Assembly: GCA_965368335.1 (NCBI GenBank)
Contig: CBDUMN010000021.1
Span: 1 to 45,768, forward strand
DNA from: CBDUMN01 sp965368335
GTDB lineage: Bacteria; Pseudomonadota; Alphaproteobacteria; Rhodospirillales; JAPHRK01
DNA length: 45,768 bases
Direction of reading: 5' to 3'
This document shows, in pieces, positions 25,584 through 34,034 of the stretch; within the stretch, counting starts at the first letter, position 1; each line of letters begins with the position of its first letter. The position numbers were made by a program, and so were the translations under genes. The notes beneath the pieces are model-generated. The model had not been told where the DNA came from, did not search any database, and was given only the letters and a program-made list of their open reading frames with translations.

Positions 25584-27380
25584 CTAAAGCCCAGCGCCGA
25601 GCGCGGCTTCCAGAGCCAGAGCGCGGGCTTCCTTTTCGAGTCCCACAGCAATCATCGCCTTCAAGACCCCGGAAAGGAACATAGGATCGATCTCACCGGG
25701 CGCGGCGCTCCCCATACCCACGAGAATATAAACAAGCGTTTCACCGACCCGTCCCTGCTCGGCGGCGTCGCTCAGCACATACCAAACGGGCGGCGGCGGA
25801 GATTTACGAGGGGTCGCCTGCAAGTTCCCCTGCAACAGATCGTACCAGCGAGCCTTGGTCACACTGCCTTCCAGCGCATTGGCCAGAACGAAGAACAAAT
25901 GAGCCTTCTCAGGCCCATCGGAAAGACCACGGTTCAACCGCCACCAATCGCTGAGAAAGCTCGTCGGCACGTCGATCAGATTGTCTCCATCGGCAATACG
26001 GGCCAGAGGAAGTAGATTTATGTAAGCGGTCCGGTAGATATCCTCGAACACCGCACCGGAGCGGATCAGACGATACCAAGCCGCTGCGGCTTCCACATCG
26101 CCGGCCATCATATACATGCGGATAGCCTGAGAGGCGAAAGGCAGCATTTCATTGTCCGGCTCGATGCGCTTAAGAATTGGCAGAAAAACGCGGGCCGTGG
26201 TCATCATCAAACCATCGACTTCAGCCAACTGATTGGCCTTGACCAGCACTTCAACAAGAGCAGCCGGAATAGAACGGCCCAAAGCGGCCTGGTAAAGAAT
26301 GGCCCGCCCCATGGCGCCACCCAGTTCGTCGGCCTTGTTCAAAGGCTCTTCCAAATCTTCTTCGGTAAACGGCACCGCACCATAAATCTGACGCAGGGCC
26401 GTAATGTCCAACGACCCTGACGCCTCGGCCCGTTCCGCCACCCTCAGCCGGGTTTTGACGGGTAAATAGGGGCTCACGGCAATGGCCCGTAAAAGCGACG
26501 GGCTATTGGGCAAAATGCTGTTGTCGGGCAGAGGGGCCTGGGCCGAACGCATCATGGCGATGGTCAGGGCGTCGGCCCCTTCCAACGTTTCGAGAGAAGC
26601 CGAGCCCTTCGACGCGATGGCGTCGACCAGCGAGAAAAATACCGGCTCGTCGGCTCCCTCATCGCGCATCAACTGTGCGCCGAGGTAAGCCTTGTCGTGT
26701 TCACCAGCCAAGGCCTGGCAAAACACAAAAGCCTTGCGCCAATAAATCTCTTCGCTTTCCAAAATCTGCTCGCCAACGATACCGCAAGCTTTCGGGTAAT
26801 CGCTGGTGAGAAAATAGGCGTCAGCCTCAGCCTTCACCAATGCAGCACTGGCGACGCGATTGGGAACGGACTGAAGCAACTGCCCGACGGAAAGTAGGTC
26901 TCCCATCGCGGCCAATCGGCCAATTCGGATATTCAATAGGTCTTTTCCCACGTCGCCCACAGGCGGCGTCGCCATGGAGAGCATCATGCGGCGCGAAAGA
27001 TCGCGTAGCGTCGGCGAGGCCAGTCGACCGGGAATTTCAGGCAGCAGACGCTCCACCAGCTCCCGAGAGGCGCCCTGCCAAAGCGTCAAGGGGAAGCCGC
27101 CGGTTTCGGGCGTCAAAGTGCCCGCGCTTTCCGGGTTCACCGCATTGAGAGAATCCACCTGGATCCCCGTGACCCCTCGCATATTTTCGGGTTCAAGCGG
27201 TTTAATGGGCGATTCCGCAGGTTTTTCGCCGCCACTATTCTGGTCGATGGGCGGCTGCAAAGAAACTGGCGGCGCGAGCTTGATTGGCCCGCTTTGAGCC
27301 AGGGCATCGGCCCCAACCGAAAACACCAAAAGAGCCGCAGCTAGCCCCCATTTGATCGATTTAGCGCGGGAAACGGTCAT
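25584..27380 (-). CDS. large exported protein, function unknown
   Basis: A 598-aa protein starting MTVSRAKSIKWG with a signal peptide (LAAALLVFSVGADALAQ) and a Pro-rich linker after it (residues about 30-70). The rest is dominated by short Ala/Leu helices (for example RLAAMGDLLSVGQLLQSVPN, LVKANQLAEVDG, MYMMAGDVEAAAAWYRLIRS) that look like TPR- or HEAT-like repeats, so a periplasmic or envelope scaffold is plausible. No catalytic motif is seen. It overlaps the preceding 46-aa membrane protein gene by 20 bases and is followed by xerD. The start at 27380 was preferred over an earlier in-frame ATG because of the signal peptide. Confidence 0.75.
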   Translation of the reverse strand: MTVSRAKSIKWGLAAALLVFSVGADALAQSGPIKLAPPVSLQPPIDQNSGGEKPAESPIKPLEPENMRGVTGIQVDSLNAVNPESAGTLTPETGGFPLTLWQGASRELVERLLPEIPGRLASPTLRDLSRRMMLSMATPPVGDVGKDLLNIRIGRLAAMGDLLSVGQLLQSVPNRVASAALVKAEADAYFLTSDYPKACGIVGEQILESEEIYWRKAFVFCQALAGEHDKAYLGAQLMRDEGADEPVFFSLVDAIASKGSASLETLEGADALTIAMMRSAQAPLPDNSILPNSPSLLRAIAVSPYLPVKTRLRVAERAEASGSLDITALRQIYGAVPFTEEDLEEPLNKADELGGAMGRAILYQAALGRSIPAALVEVLVKANQLAEVDGLMMTTARVFLPILKRIEPDNEMLPFASQAIRMYMMAGDVEAAAAWYRLIRSGAVFEDIYRTAYINLLPLARIADGDNLIDVPTSFLSDWWRLNRGLSDGPEKAHLFFVLANALEGSVTKARWYDLLQGNLQATPRKSPPPPVWYVLSDAAEQGRVGETLVYILVGMGSAAPGEIDPMFLSGVLKAMIAVGLEKEARALALEAALGAGL

Positions 27381-27501
27381 CGGGCACAACCCTTTCGACA
27401 GGTCCCGTCGGCGCGGGGATATCCCAAGTGGCGAGAAAAACAGCCGTTCCAACCAGTAACACGCCGACCAGAACGATAATAAATGAGGAAATTTTCTTCA
27501 T
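27361..27501 (-). CDS. 46-aa membrane-anchored small protein
   Basis: ATG at 27501, stop TAA at 27363-27361. The sequence has a two-Lys start (MKKISS), one hydrophobic span (FIIVLVGVLLVGTAVFLA) and a short tail TWDIPAPTGPVERVVPDDRF plus PR. It overlaps the start of the large exported gene by 20 bases in another frame. The WDIPAP...VPDDRFPR tail looks like a conserved signature I have seen in similar small alphaproteobacterial proteins, but no function is known. It is shorter than typical gene-caller cut-offs. Confidence 0.7.
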   Translation of the reverse strand: MKKISSFIIVLVGVLLVGTAVFLATWDIPAPTGPVERVVPDDRFPR

Positions 27502-27708
27502 ATGATTTGGCTCGATTCGCGAAAAGCGGAGTCCTTGAAGCGAAAGGGTAATATAATGATCCGGGGGTTCCCAGAACCACGGATTATGCTAATTTCCGAC
27601 CATGGCGGTTTTGCGGCAGTTTAGTCAGTCCTCGAACACCTTTCAACGGCGTGTCGAAAACATTGCCCCTCAACATACCGCCTATTGGTAAAGAAACGAT
27701 TTGAAACG

Positions 27709-28284
27709 ATGACAGACGGCCAAGCAACCAACTCCAGATTAATCCTGCCGGAAGGCCGGTCAATTGTGCTTGTCGGTCTTATGGGAGCAGGCAAAAGCAG
27801 CGTTGGGAGACATCTGGCCCGAATGCTTCGTCTGCCTTTTGTCGATGCCGATCCGGAAATTGAGGCCGCCGCCGGCTGCTGCGTTTCAGATATTTTCAAG
27901 CTTTATGGAGAACAGGCCTTCCGCGATGGAGAACGCAAGGTTATTGCCCGGCTCTTGAGCGAAGGCCCTCAGGTCCTGGCGACTGGCGGGGGGGCCTTTA
28001 TGGAACCGGAAACCCGCAAGGTTATTTCCCAAACCAGCATTTCCGTCTGGCTCAAGGCGGATATCGACGTCCTCTACAACCGCACAGCCGGACGAAAACA
28101 TCGCCCCCTGCTCAACCAGGGAAACTCGCGGGAAACTCTTAGGCGGTTGATGGCAGAACGCTACCCGGTTTATGCCGAAGCATCGCTTACCGTTGAAACC
28201 CGCGACGAACGCACTCCCGTCACCACCAAAAGGGTCATTGAGGCTTTGACCCAGTGGCTTGAAAAACAAGGAATACCCGCCTGA
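27709..28284 (+). CDS. aroK: shikimate kinase
   Basis: A 191-aa shikimate kinase: ATP-dependent 3-phosphorylation of shikimate in the pathway to chorismate. Walker A GLMGAGKSSVG (23-33), the shikimate-binding FVDADPEIE, GEQAFRDGERKV, the Gly-rich VLATGGGAF, and the lid RKHRPLL are all present. The ATG at 27709 was chosen; an in-frame TTG at 27685 is less likely. The stop shares one base with the aroB ATG (TGATG), so aroK-aroB is a coupled pair as in many proteobacteria. Confidence 0.95.
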   Translation: MTDGQATNSRLILPEGRSIVLVGLMGAGKSSVGRHLARMLRLPFVDADPEIEAAAGCCVSDIFKLYGEQAFRDGERKVIARLLSEGPQVLATGGGAFMEPETRKVISQTSISVWLKADIDVLYNRTAGRKHRPLLNQGNSRETLRRLMAERYPVYAEASLTVETRDERTPVTTKRVIEALTQWLEKQGIPA

Positions 28285-29408
28285 TGGATATCCCGCAACC
28301 CAACCCGTCGGCCCTCCGCGTCGATCTCGGCGACCGCTCTTACGACATTGAAATCGGCAGCGGCCTGCTGGCTAAGGCGGGCAAACAAGTCGCGTCCCTC
28401 CTCCAAACGCCCCGCGCCGTGATTGTCACCGACAGCAACGTCGCCCCACTTTATTTGGATAGGCTGCGCAAAACTCTCGAAGCGGAAAATGTCGCCTGCG
28501 AGGCCGTTACCCTTGCGGCTGGCGAAGCCACTAAAAGTTTCCCCAACTTCGAGGCCCTTTGCGAGAATCTTCTGGCGCTCGGCGTTGAACGGAAAACCAC
28601 CCTCATCGCACTGGGCGGAGGCGTCATCGGCGATATCACGGGCTTCGCCGCCAGCGTTCTTCTACGCGGCATGGCTTTCATTCAAATCCCCACCACTCTC
28701 CTCGCTCAGGTCGATAGTTCGGTTGGCGGCAAAACCGGCATCAACACCAAACAAGGCAAAAACCTGGTTGGCAGTTTTCACCAACCTCGCCTCGTTCTGG
28801 CCGATATGGACACGCTGGGCAGCCTGCCCAAACGCGAGCTTTTGGCCGGCTATGCCGAAGTGGTGAAATACGGCCTGATCAACGACCCGGACTTTTTTGC
28901 TTGGCTCGAACAAGGCAATGGCGCGGCAATCATTGATGGCGACGCCGAGGCCCGCGCTCAGGCCGTCCGAGCCAGTTGCCAAGCCAAAGCCACTATCGTT
29001 GCCGAAGACGAAAAAGAAAAAGGCGCGCGCGCACTCCTCAATCTGGGGCATACTTTCGGCCACGCGCTTGAAGCTGAAAGCGGTTACGGCGACGCATTAT
29101 TGCATGGCGAGGCCGTGGCAATCGGCACCATCATAGCTTTCAATCTTTCCGTACGTATGGGCCTTTGCCCGGCCCAAGACCTTGAGCGGGTCGTCAAGCA
29201 TTTCAAGGCGGTCGGTCTACCGACCAATCTAGAGGGTCTGCAAACGGACAACTGGACGGCCGCGAAACTGTTCGCCCATATGGGGAAAGACAAAAAGGTC
29301 GCCGACGGTAAAATTACTTTCGTACTGACCAAAGGAATCGGCCGCTCCTTCCTCACCAACGAGGTTGTCGAGACAGACCTTTTAAAAACTCTGGAAAGCT
29401 TCCTTTAG
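28284..29408 (+). CDS. aroB: 3-dehydroquinate synthase
   Basis: A 374-aa AroB, an NAD- and metal-dependent enzyme that turns DAHP into 3-dehydroquinate. Seen: the VDLGDRSYDIEIGSGLL start, VTDSNVAPLY, LAAGEATKSF, LGGGVIGDITGFAAS, IQIPTTLLAQVDSSVGGKTG, GYAEVVKYGLI, and the metal-binding LNLGHTFGHALE and HGEAVAIG. Length and order of motifs are normal. It is followed by the CNNM/CBS gene after 14 bases, likely in the same transcript. Confidence 0.97.
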   Translation: MDIPQPNPSALRVDLGDRSYDIEIGSGLLAKAGKQVASLLQTPRAVIVTDSNVAPLYLDRLRKTLEAENVACEAVTLAAGEATKSFPNFEALCENLLALGVERKTTLIALGGGVIGDITGFAASVLLRGMAFIQIPTTLLAQVDSSVGGKTGINTKQGKNLVGSFHQPRLVLADMDTLGSLPKRELLAGYAEVVKYGLINDPDFFAWLEQGNGAAIIDGDAEARAQAVRASCQAKATIVAEDEKEKGARALLNLGHTFGHALEAESGYGDALLHGEAVAIGTIIAFNLSVRMGLCPAQDLERVVKHFKAVGLPTNLEGLQTDNWTAAKLFAHMGKDKKVADGKITFVLTKGIGRSFLTNEVVETDLLKTLESFL

Positions 29409-29422
29409 AAGGAAAGAAACCC

Positions 29423-30730
29423 ATGTTCATTACACTGGGCGCAATCGTCATTTTGCTCATCCTATCGGGCCTCTTTTCAGGTTCCGAAACGGCCTTGACC
29501 GCCGCATCGAAGCCGCTGATGCACCAGTTGGAACAGAAAGGCGACAAAAAGGCGGAAATCGTTAACCAGCTTCACGCCCGGAAAGACCAGTTGATCGGCG
29601 CAATTCTGCTCGGCAATAACCTGGTCAACATCATGGCCTCGGCTCTGGCCACCAGTATATTGATTACATTTTTCGGCGAAGCGGGCGTTGCCTATGCAAC
29701 CATCGTAATGACCTTACTGGTTCTGATTTTCTCGGAAGTCCTGCCTAAAACTTACGCCATCGAAAACGCCAACCGCATGGCCCTGACCGTCGCCCCTTAC
29801 ATTCGGGTTGCCGTCGCCGTTTTCTCGCCCATCACCAACACCGTCCAGTGGATCGTCAACGGCGTTTTCAAACTGTTCGGCATTAATGAAGACGATCCCG
29901 ACATGACGGCCGCCGTCGAAGAACTGCGCGGCGCGATCGATCTCCATGACGGCCGAAACGAAGAAGCCGTCAATCAGGAGCGCGCCATGTTGCGCAGCGT
30001 GCTCGATCTCAACGAGGTGGATGTTGAAGAAATCATGACCCACCGTAAGGCTGTTGCAACTATCGATGTGGACCTCCCCACATCGACAATTGTCGATGAA
30101 GTATTGGCCAGTCCTTATACGCGCATCCCACTTTGGCGGGGAACGCCGGACAACATAATCGGCATTCTTCATGCCAAAGAATTGCTCCGCGCCATCCGCT
30201 CCTACCAAGGAGAACTCGACGACCTGAAAATCGAGGAACTGGCGGCAACTCCCTGGTTCATCCCAGAGAGCACCTCATTGCTCGATCAGCTTCAAGCCTT
30301 CAGAAATCGCCACGAACATTTTTCATTGGTGGTCGATGAATACGGCGTCTTACTCGGCGTCGTAACGCTGGAAGATATTCTCGAAGAAATCGTCGGCGAC
30401 ATTTCAGACGAGCATGATATCAATGTAGAAGGCGTTCAGCCCCAAGCCGACGGCAGTTTTATGGTCGATGGGACGGTAACGCTGCGCGATTTGAACAGAG
30501 AGTTCGGGTGGCAGTTACCGGATGAAGAGGCGGCGACCATTGCCGGTCTTATTCTCCACGAATCGCGACGTATCCCGGAGGTCGGGCAAACCTTCAGTTT
30601 CTATGGATTCCGCATACAAATCGTTGAACGACTACGTAACCAGATCACACTGATCAGACTCACACCTCTCGGGGAAAACCTACAAAAAGAACAAAACATA
30701 GAGGAGCCTGAAGCCGAAAATCCGCTCTAG
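29423..30730 (+). CDS. CorC/HlyC-like CNNM-CBS membrane protein
   Basis: A 435-aa protein of the CNNM/HlyC/CorC family. An N-terminal DUF21 membrane domain has four hydrophobic segments (about 1-20, 65-85, 92-110 and 125-145), with FSGSETALTAASK and FSEVLPKTYA as family signatures. Two CBS domains (about 195-320; VMTHRKAV-like EIMTHRKAVATIDVD, then VVDEYGVLLGVVTLEDILEE) bind nucleotides. The C-terminal CorC_HlyC domain (ADGSFMVDGTVTLRDLNREF) follows. Members are linked to Mg2+/Co2+ transport or resistance; substrate not shown. Downstream of aroB. Confidence 0.9.
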   Translation: MFITLGAIVILLILSGLFSGSETALTAASKPLMHQLEQKGDKKAEIVNQLHARKDQLIGAILLGNNLVNIMASALATSILITFFGEAGVAYATIVMTLLVLIFSEVLPKTYAIENANRMALTVAPYIRVAVAVFSPITNTVQWIVNGVFKLFGINEDDPDMTAAVEELRGAIDLHDGRNEEAVNQERAMLRSVLDLNEVDVEEIMTHRKAVATIDVDLPTSTIVDEVLASPYTRIPLWRGTPDNIIGILHAKELLRAIRSYQGELDDLKIEELAATPWFIPESTSLLDQLQAFRNRHEHFSLVVDEYGVLLGVVTLEDILEEIVGDISDEHDINVEGVQPQADGSFMVDGTVTLRDLNREFGWQLPDEEAATIAGLILHESRRIPEVGQTFSFYGFRIQIVERLRNQITLIRLTPLGENLQKEQNIEEPEAENPL

Positions 30731-30853
30731 GGTCAGGCGCCTAACTTAAAATATCGCCTGCCTCTTGAATGGAACCGAGGTAAGACCCCATACTAAAAAT
30801 ATAACGCTGCCCGATTCCATGGGCGGGGAAATCATAACCGTTGGAGGACGCAT

Positions 30854-31303
30854 ATGGCCCGGTCGATCATTCCCGACATTGTCAGCAAACAACACGTTAT
30901 CAGCTTGGACAAAACGGCATCGGTCAAAGAAGCGGCGGTCGTCATGGCCGAAAAGAGCATTGCCGCTATTCTCGTCACGGAGAATGACCGACTCATCGGC
31001 ATTGTGACCGAACGCGACCTCACGATGCGCGTCATCGCCAAGGGAGCCAACCCGGACACTACGTCACTGGCCGACATTATGACGGAAAAGCCCGATACTC
31101 TGCGCCCCAACGACCGCCCATCGGTCGCTCTGGAGCTCATGCGGTCGCGCGGATACCGGCACCTTCCGGTGGCTGAAGATGGCAAACCGGTCGGCATCGT
31201 CTCCATTCGGGACCTCTATGACGCCGTGCAGGAACGTCTGGAACGGGATGTCCGCGACCGCGACGCCTTCATTTTCGGCGAAACCTACGGCACGGGAAAT
31301 TAA
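30854..31303 (+). CDS. CBS-domain protein
   Basis: A 149-aa stand-alone CBS pair. First CBS: VISLDKTASVKEAAVVMAEK, ILVTENDRLIGIVTERDLTM; second: IMTEKPDTLRPNDRPSVALE, YRHLPVAEDGKPVGIVSIRD. The RGYRHLPVAEDG and TERDL motifs are typical adenosine-nucleotide binding features. GGAGG lies nine bases before the ATG. Such small CBS proteins usually sense AMP/ATP or modulate a partner; the partner is unknown. Confidence 0.9.
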   Translation: MARSIIPDIVSKQHVISLDKTASVKEAAVVMAEKSIAAILVTENDRLIGIVTERDLTMRVIAKGANPDTTSLADIMTEKPDTLRPNDRPSVALELMRSRGYRHLPVAEDGKPVGIVSIRDLYDAVQERLERDVRDRDAFIFGETYGTGN

Positions 31304-31334
31304 CGCCAACACCCCTCATGTAAGGCCGCCAACC

Positions 31335-31405
31335 CTAGAGTGTGATCGGCTTCATGCTTCAGGCCGAATCACGAAGTGATTCAACCCAAAACGATCCGAC
31401 CCTAG
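31335..31405. repeat. 71-bp dispersed repeat with inner hairpin
   Basis: Bounded by CTAGAG and CCCTAG, with an inner perfect stem GAATCAC-GAA-GTGATTC (31366-31382). About 46 bases from TTCAGGCCGAATC to GACCCTA are nearly identical to 40842-40884. No ORF. REP-like or MITE-like. Confidence 0.75.
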
Positions 31406-31444
31406 CGCATGGCGGCCTTTTGCATCCTGATCGAGACGAAGCTC

Positions 31445-31999
31445 ATGCCCCTCTCTCCTCCCGATGACAGACAGCGTCTCCATACCCGCAAGATTGAATT
31501 TCGCGGATATGAAAGAGCCGATGGACGGTTTGATATCGAAGGCCGGATTACCGACGCCAAGACCTACGGCTTCGACAACCAAGACCGCAATGGCATCCGT
31601 GCGGGCGAACCCATTCATGACATGTCGGTACGCCTGACCGTCAATGAAGGGTTTGTTGTCGAAGACATCGAAGTCGCCATAGATGGCGGTCCCTTCACCA
31701 TTTGCAGCGACATCGAATCGGCTTTCCAAATTTTGGTCGGCTTGAAAATCGGCCCCGGCTGGTATCGCCAGGTGAAAGAAAAAATAGGCGGGCGCAAAGG
31801 CTGCACTCATGTCGTTGAAATGCTTGGCCCCATCGCCACGGCGGCGTTGCAAACCATGTACCCGGCCCTGGGACGGCGCAATCCAGCCGACCCAGAGGGC
31901 AAGAAACGTCCTCCATCACAAATCGATGGGTGTCACGCTTTGAGAACAGACGGTCAGCTTATTCGCAACCGTTATCCGGATTTCTATCGGGAAGATTGA
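31445..31999 (+). CDS. DUF2889 protein
   Basis: A 184-aa DUF2889-family protein. Seen: TRKIEFRGYERADGRFDIEG, then ITDAKTYGF, MSVRLTVNEGFVVEDIEVAI, and the Cys-containing GGRKGCTHVVEMLGPIATAA, the family's most conserved block. The function of the family is unknown. The ATG at 31445 was chosen because the alternative at 31409 lies just after the dispersed repeat and gives a non-conserved leader. It converges on the ribbon-helix-helix gene with three bases between stops. Confidence 0.85.
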   Translation: MPLSPPDDRQRLHTRKIEFRGYERADGRFDIEGRITDAKTYGFDNQDRNGIRAGEPIHDMSVRLTVNEGFVVEDIEVAIDGGPFTICSDIESAFQILVGLKIGPGWYRQVKEKIGGRKGCTHVVEMLGPIATAALQTMYPALGRRNPADPEGKKRPPSQIDGCHALRTDGQLIRNRYPDFYRED

Positions 32000-32002
32000 A
32001 GT

Positions 32003-32329
32003 TTAGGCCAAGGAGCGAAGCGTGTCTTGAAAGACAGCGCTTGGTTGCCCTTGCTGGTTAGCCATTTCATGAGCCGCATAGGCCAAATTTGCCGCCGCCA
32101 ACTCTTTGGTCAGGGCGGCATTGCGGAAATAGCTGACGGCAAAGCAACGGATTTTAGAGGCCCGGTTGATCATCCCTTGGGTCGCATCCAATTGTGTCAT
32201 GAGATCATCAATGGTGATTCGCTCTATGGAGCAAATATCGTCGATGGCCACCCAAATTTCTTTTTCCAGCTTCAGGCTCGTCCGCTTCCCAGAAACGGAT
32301 ATATTGCGAATGCTGATGGTGCCTTCCAT
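32003..32329 (-). CDS. ribbon-helix-helix domain protein
   Basis: A 108-aa protein. The N-terminal 60 residues fit the RHH_4 type of ribbon-helix-helix domain: ISIRNISVSGKRTSLKLEKE is the beta strand and first helix entry, then WVAIDDICSIERITIDDLMT. The C-terminal 45 residues are helical and polar. It could bind DNA as a dimer. About 117-142 bases upstream lie two copies of a 12-bp palindrome that could be its operator. It is downstream of bolA on the same strand. Confidence 0.8.
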   Translation of the reverse strand: MEGTISIRNISVSGKRTSLKLEKEIWVAIDDICSIERITIDDLMTQLDATQGMINRASKIRCFAVSYFRNAALTKELAAANLAYAAHEMANQQGQPSAVFQDTLRSLA

Positions 32330-32445
32330 AGCCCGTCATCCTGCTTTTAACCGCCAAATTCCCAGAAAAATTACTTCCGGTTTTAAAGCAGGCTATCGGA
32401 GAACCGAAAAAAGGCAATCACAAAATCGTTATAAATCAATAAGTT

Positions 32446-32471
32446 ATACTTTAGTATGCATACTATAGTAT
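32446..32471. promoter_or_regulatory. tandem ATACT-N2-AGTAT palindromes
   Basis: ATACTTTAGTAT (32446-32457) and ATACTATAGTAT (32460-32471), 12-bp dyads repeated with a 14-bp period in the spacer between bolA and the ribbon-helix-helix gene. This looks like a two-site operator; a TATAAC -10-like sequence lies near it on the minus strand. Confidence 0.5.
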
Positions 32472-32511
32472 GCGCACGCCAGGGGTGCCGTCTCTCACTT
32501 GATACAGCCCT

Positions 32512-32784
32512 TTAAGAATCTTCCTCTGGCGTCAGAGCCTTAAGGGCGAGCGCGTGAATTGGCCCAGCCATTTCTTCAGCCAGTGCGCCATAGATCATTC
32601 TTTGCCGCTCAACCCGGTTCTTGCCATCGAAAAGAGGCGACACAACCGTAACGCTGAAATGGCTTTCCCCTCCCGGACGGGCGCCAGCATGACCGGCATG
32701 CTTTTGGGAATCATCGACAACTTCTAGCCGCATCGGGCTCAGACTATCCGACAATTTTTGGCGAATCGTCTCTGCAACACTCAT
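32512..32784 (-). CDS. bolA: BolA family protein
   Basis: A 90-aa BolA protein. Seen: IRQKLSDSLSPMRLEVVDDS, then KHAGHAGARPGGESHFSVTV with the conserved His, and the R-x3-R-x2-Y region ERQRMIYGALAEEM near the C-terminus. BolA proteins work with monothiol glutaredoxins in Fe-S cluster handling and cell-shape stress responses. Divergent from the XRE regulator and J-domain-cobST block; the bolA/J-domain/cobS/cobT neighbourhood recurs in alphaproteobacteria. Confidence 0.92.
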   Translation of the reverse strand: MSVAETIRQKLSDSLSPMRLEVVDDSQKHAGHAGARPGGESHFSVTVVSPLFDGKNRVERQRMIYGALAEEMAGPIHALALKALTPEEDS

Positions 32785-32971
32785 GGGGAAACTCCTTCAA
32801 TCGCAGACAAAACATCGAAACCGGATTGGAAAGTGGGGCCCTATCGTCTCGCCGTCAAGCCCTTTGATTGGGCGCTTAGAACAGGCCATCACGAAGTCTT
32901 TTACGCCTAAAAGCGTTGATCCCCCATCCCCCGTCGGGTATCTAGACAAGTTATAAACAAAGGCGGCTCAA

Positions 32972-33340
32972 ATGACCCAAAAGAATAATTTGAAAATGGT
33001 CGATATCGAGAAGCATATAGGCGATCGCATCCGCGAACGACGTTTGCTTTTGGGTTTGACTCAACAGGAATTGGCCGATGCCATCGGCGTCACCTATCAA
33101 CAGGCCCACAAGTATGAAAAAGGAATCAACCGGGTTTCGGCTGGACGGTTGCTTGACATCGCCAACCAGCTCGGTGTCTCGGTAAACTTCTTTTATGACG
33201 GCCTCGATTCCGATAACGTGGAGCTGGACCGCAAGCAGAAATTAAGCCTCGAAATCGCCAGGGATTTCTCGCTCATCAAAAGCCAGCGTCATAAAGACGC
33301 GTTGTCGGTCGTAGCCAGGGCGCTGAGCGCCAAGGATTAA
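32972..33340 (+). CDS. XRE-family transcriptional regulator
   Basis: A 122-aa helix-turn-helix protein. The HTH lies at about 18-72: IRERRLLLGLTQQELADAIG, VTYQQAHKYEKGINRVSAGR, LLDIANQLGVSVNFFYDGL. The VSVNFFYDGL end and the length match small alphaproteobacterial XRE regulators. The C-terminal helix region is short and binds no obvious ligand. Target genes are not evident. Confidence 0.88.
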   Translation: MTQKNNLKMVDIEKHIGDRIRERRLLLGLTQQELADAIGVTYQQAHKYEKGINRVSAGRLLDIANQLGVSVNFFYDGLDSDNVELDRKQKLSLEIARDFSLIKSQRHKDALSVVARALSAKD

Positions 33341-33342
33341 CA

Positions 33343-33360
33343 CTAGGGTCAGGACCCTAG
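33343..33360. repeat. CTAGGGTC-AG-GACCCTAG palindrome
   Basis: A perfect 8-bp dyad with 2-base centre, directly after the XRE gene. Its core is the reverse complement of the GGGTCCTGACCC repeats at 112 and 2262. Confidence 0.65.
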
Positions 33361-33420
33361 AGAGTGATTTAAAACGACACTCAGGTTGAGTACGGCTCGG
33401 TTAGCCCCCATTATCGATCT

Positions 33421-34002
33421 ATGACTATCCACAAAAATTCCGGGCCGTCGTTTGAAAACGACTTTCAGCTCAACCGGCAGCGCCAGATGCCGGAAGGAAA
33501 AACCTGCGACTGGCCGGGGTGCGAAGAAACCGGAGAACACCGAGCCCCCAAGTCGCGTGACGAACTCGGTTCGTTTTACTGGTTCTGCCGTCTGCACGCC
33601 CGCGAATATAACGCCAAGTGGAACTATTACGAAGGCATGAGCGATGACGAGGTCGATGCCGACGTCCGCCGCGACACCACATGGCAACGCCCTTCCTGGC
33701 CCTTGGGCACCAATACATCCTCCCCCTTCCGGGACCCGCTGAATATCTTAGAGGATAGGGAAGAAGTATCTCCAAATGGCCCTTTCCCACCCGGCTCACC
33801 GGAAGCCAAAGCCCTGGACAAACTGGAGTTGAAATGGCCTGTAACGCAAGAATCCGTTAAAGCCTGTTACAAAAAACTGGTAAAACGCCATCATCCGGAC
33901 GCCAATGCAGGCAGCAAGGAGGCTGAAGAAGAGTTCAAACAGGTCAAAGAGGCCTATGAAATTCTGATGCTCCGGCTGGCTGAAATGGAAACCGGCGTTT
34001 AA
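33421..34002 (+). CDS. J-domain protein upstream of cobS
   Basis: A 193-aa protein. The C-terminal 60 residues are a J domain (VTQESVKACYKKLVKRHHPD, with the HPD motif, then EEFKQVKEAYEILM), which stimulates Hsp70 ATPase. The N-terminal part has CDWPGCEETGEHRAPKSRDE and FYWFCRLHAREYNAKWNYYE, with Cys/His residues that could hold a metal. It sits 32 bases before cobS, the usual alphaproteobacterial order, so it may assist CobST or Fe-S assembly; this is inference. Confidence 0.88.
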   Translation: MTIHKNSGPSFENDFQLNRQRQMPEGKTCDWPGCEETGEHRAPKSRDELGSFYWFCRLHAREYNAKWNYYEGMSDDEVDADVRRDTTWQRPSWPLGTNTSSPFRDPLNILEDREEVSPNGPFPPGSPEAKALDKLELKWPVTQESVKACYKKLVKRHHPDANAGSKEAEEEFKQVKEAYEILMLRLAEMETGV

Positions 34003-34034
34003 CAAGCAACACCAAAGATCGAGTGACGGTAAAT

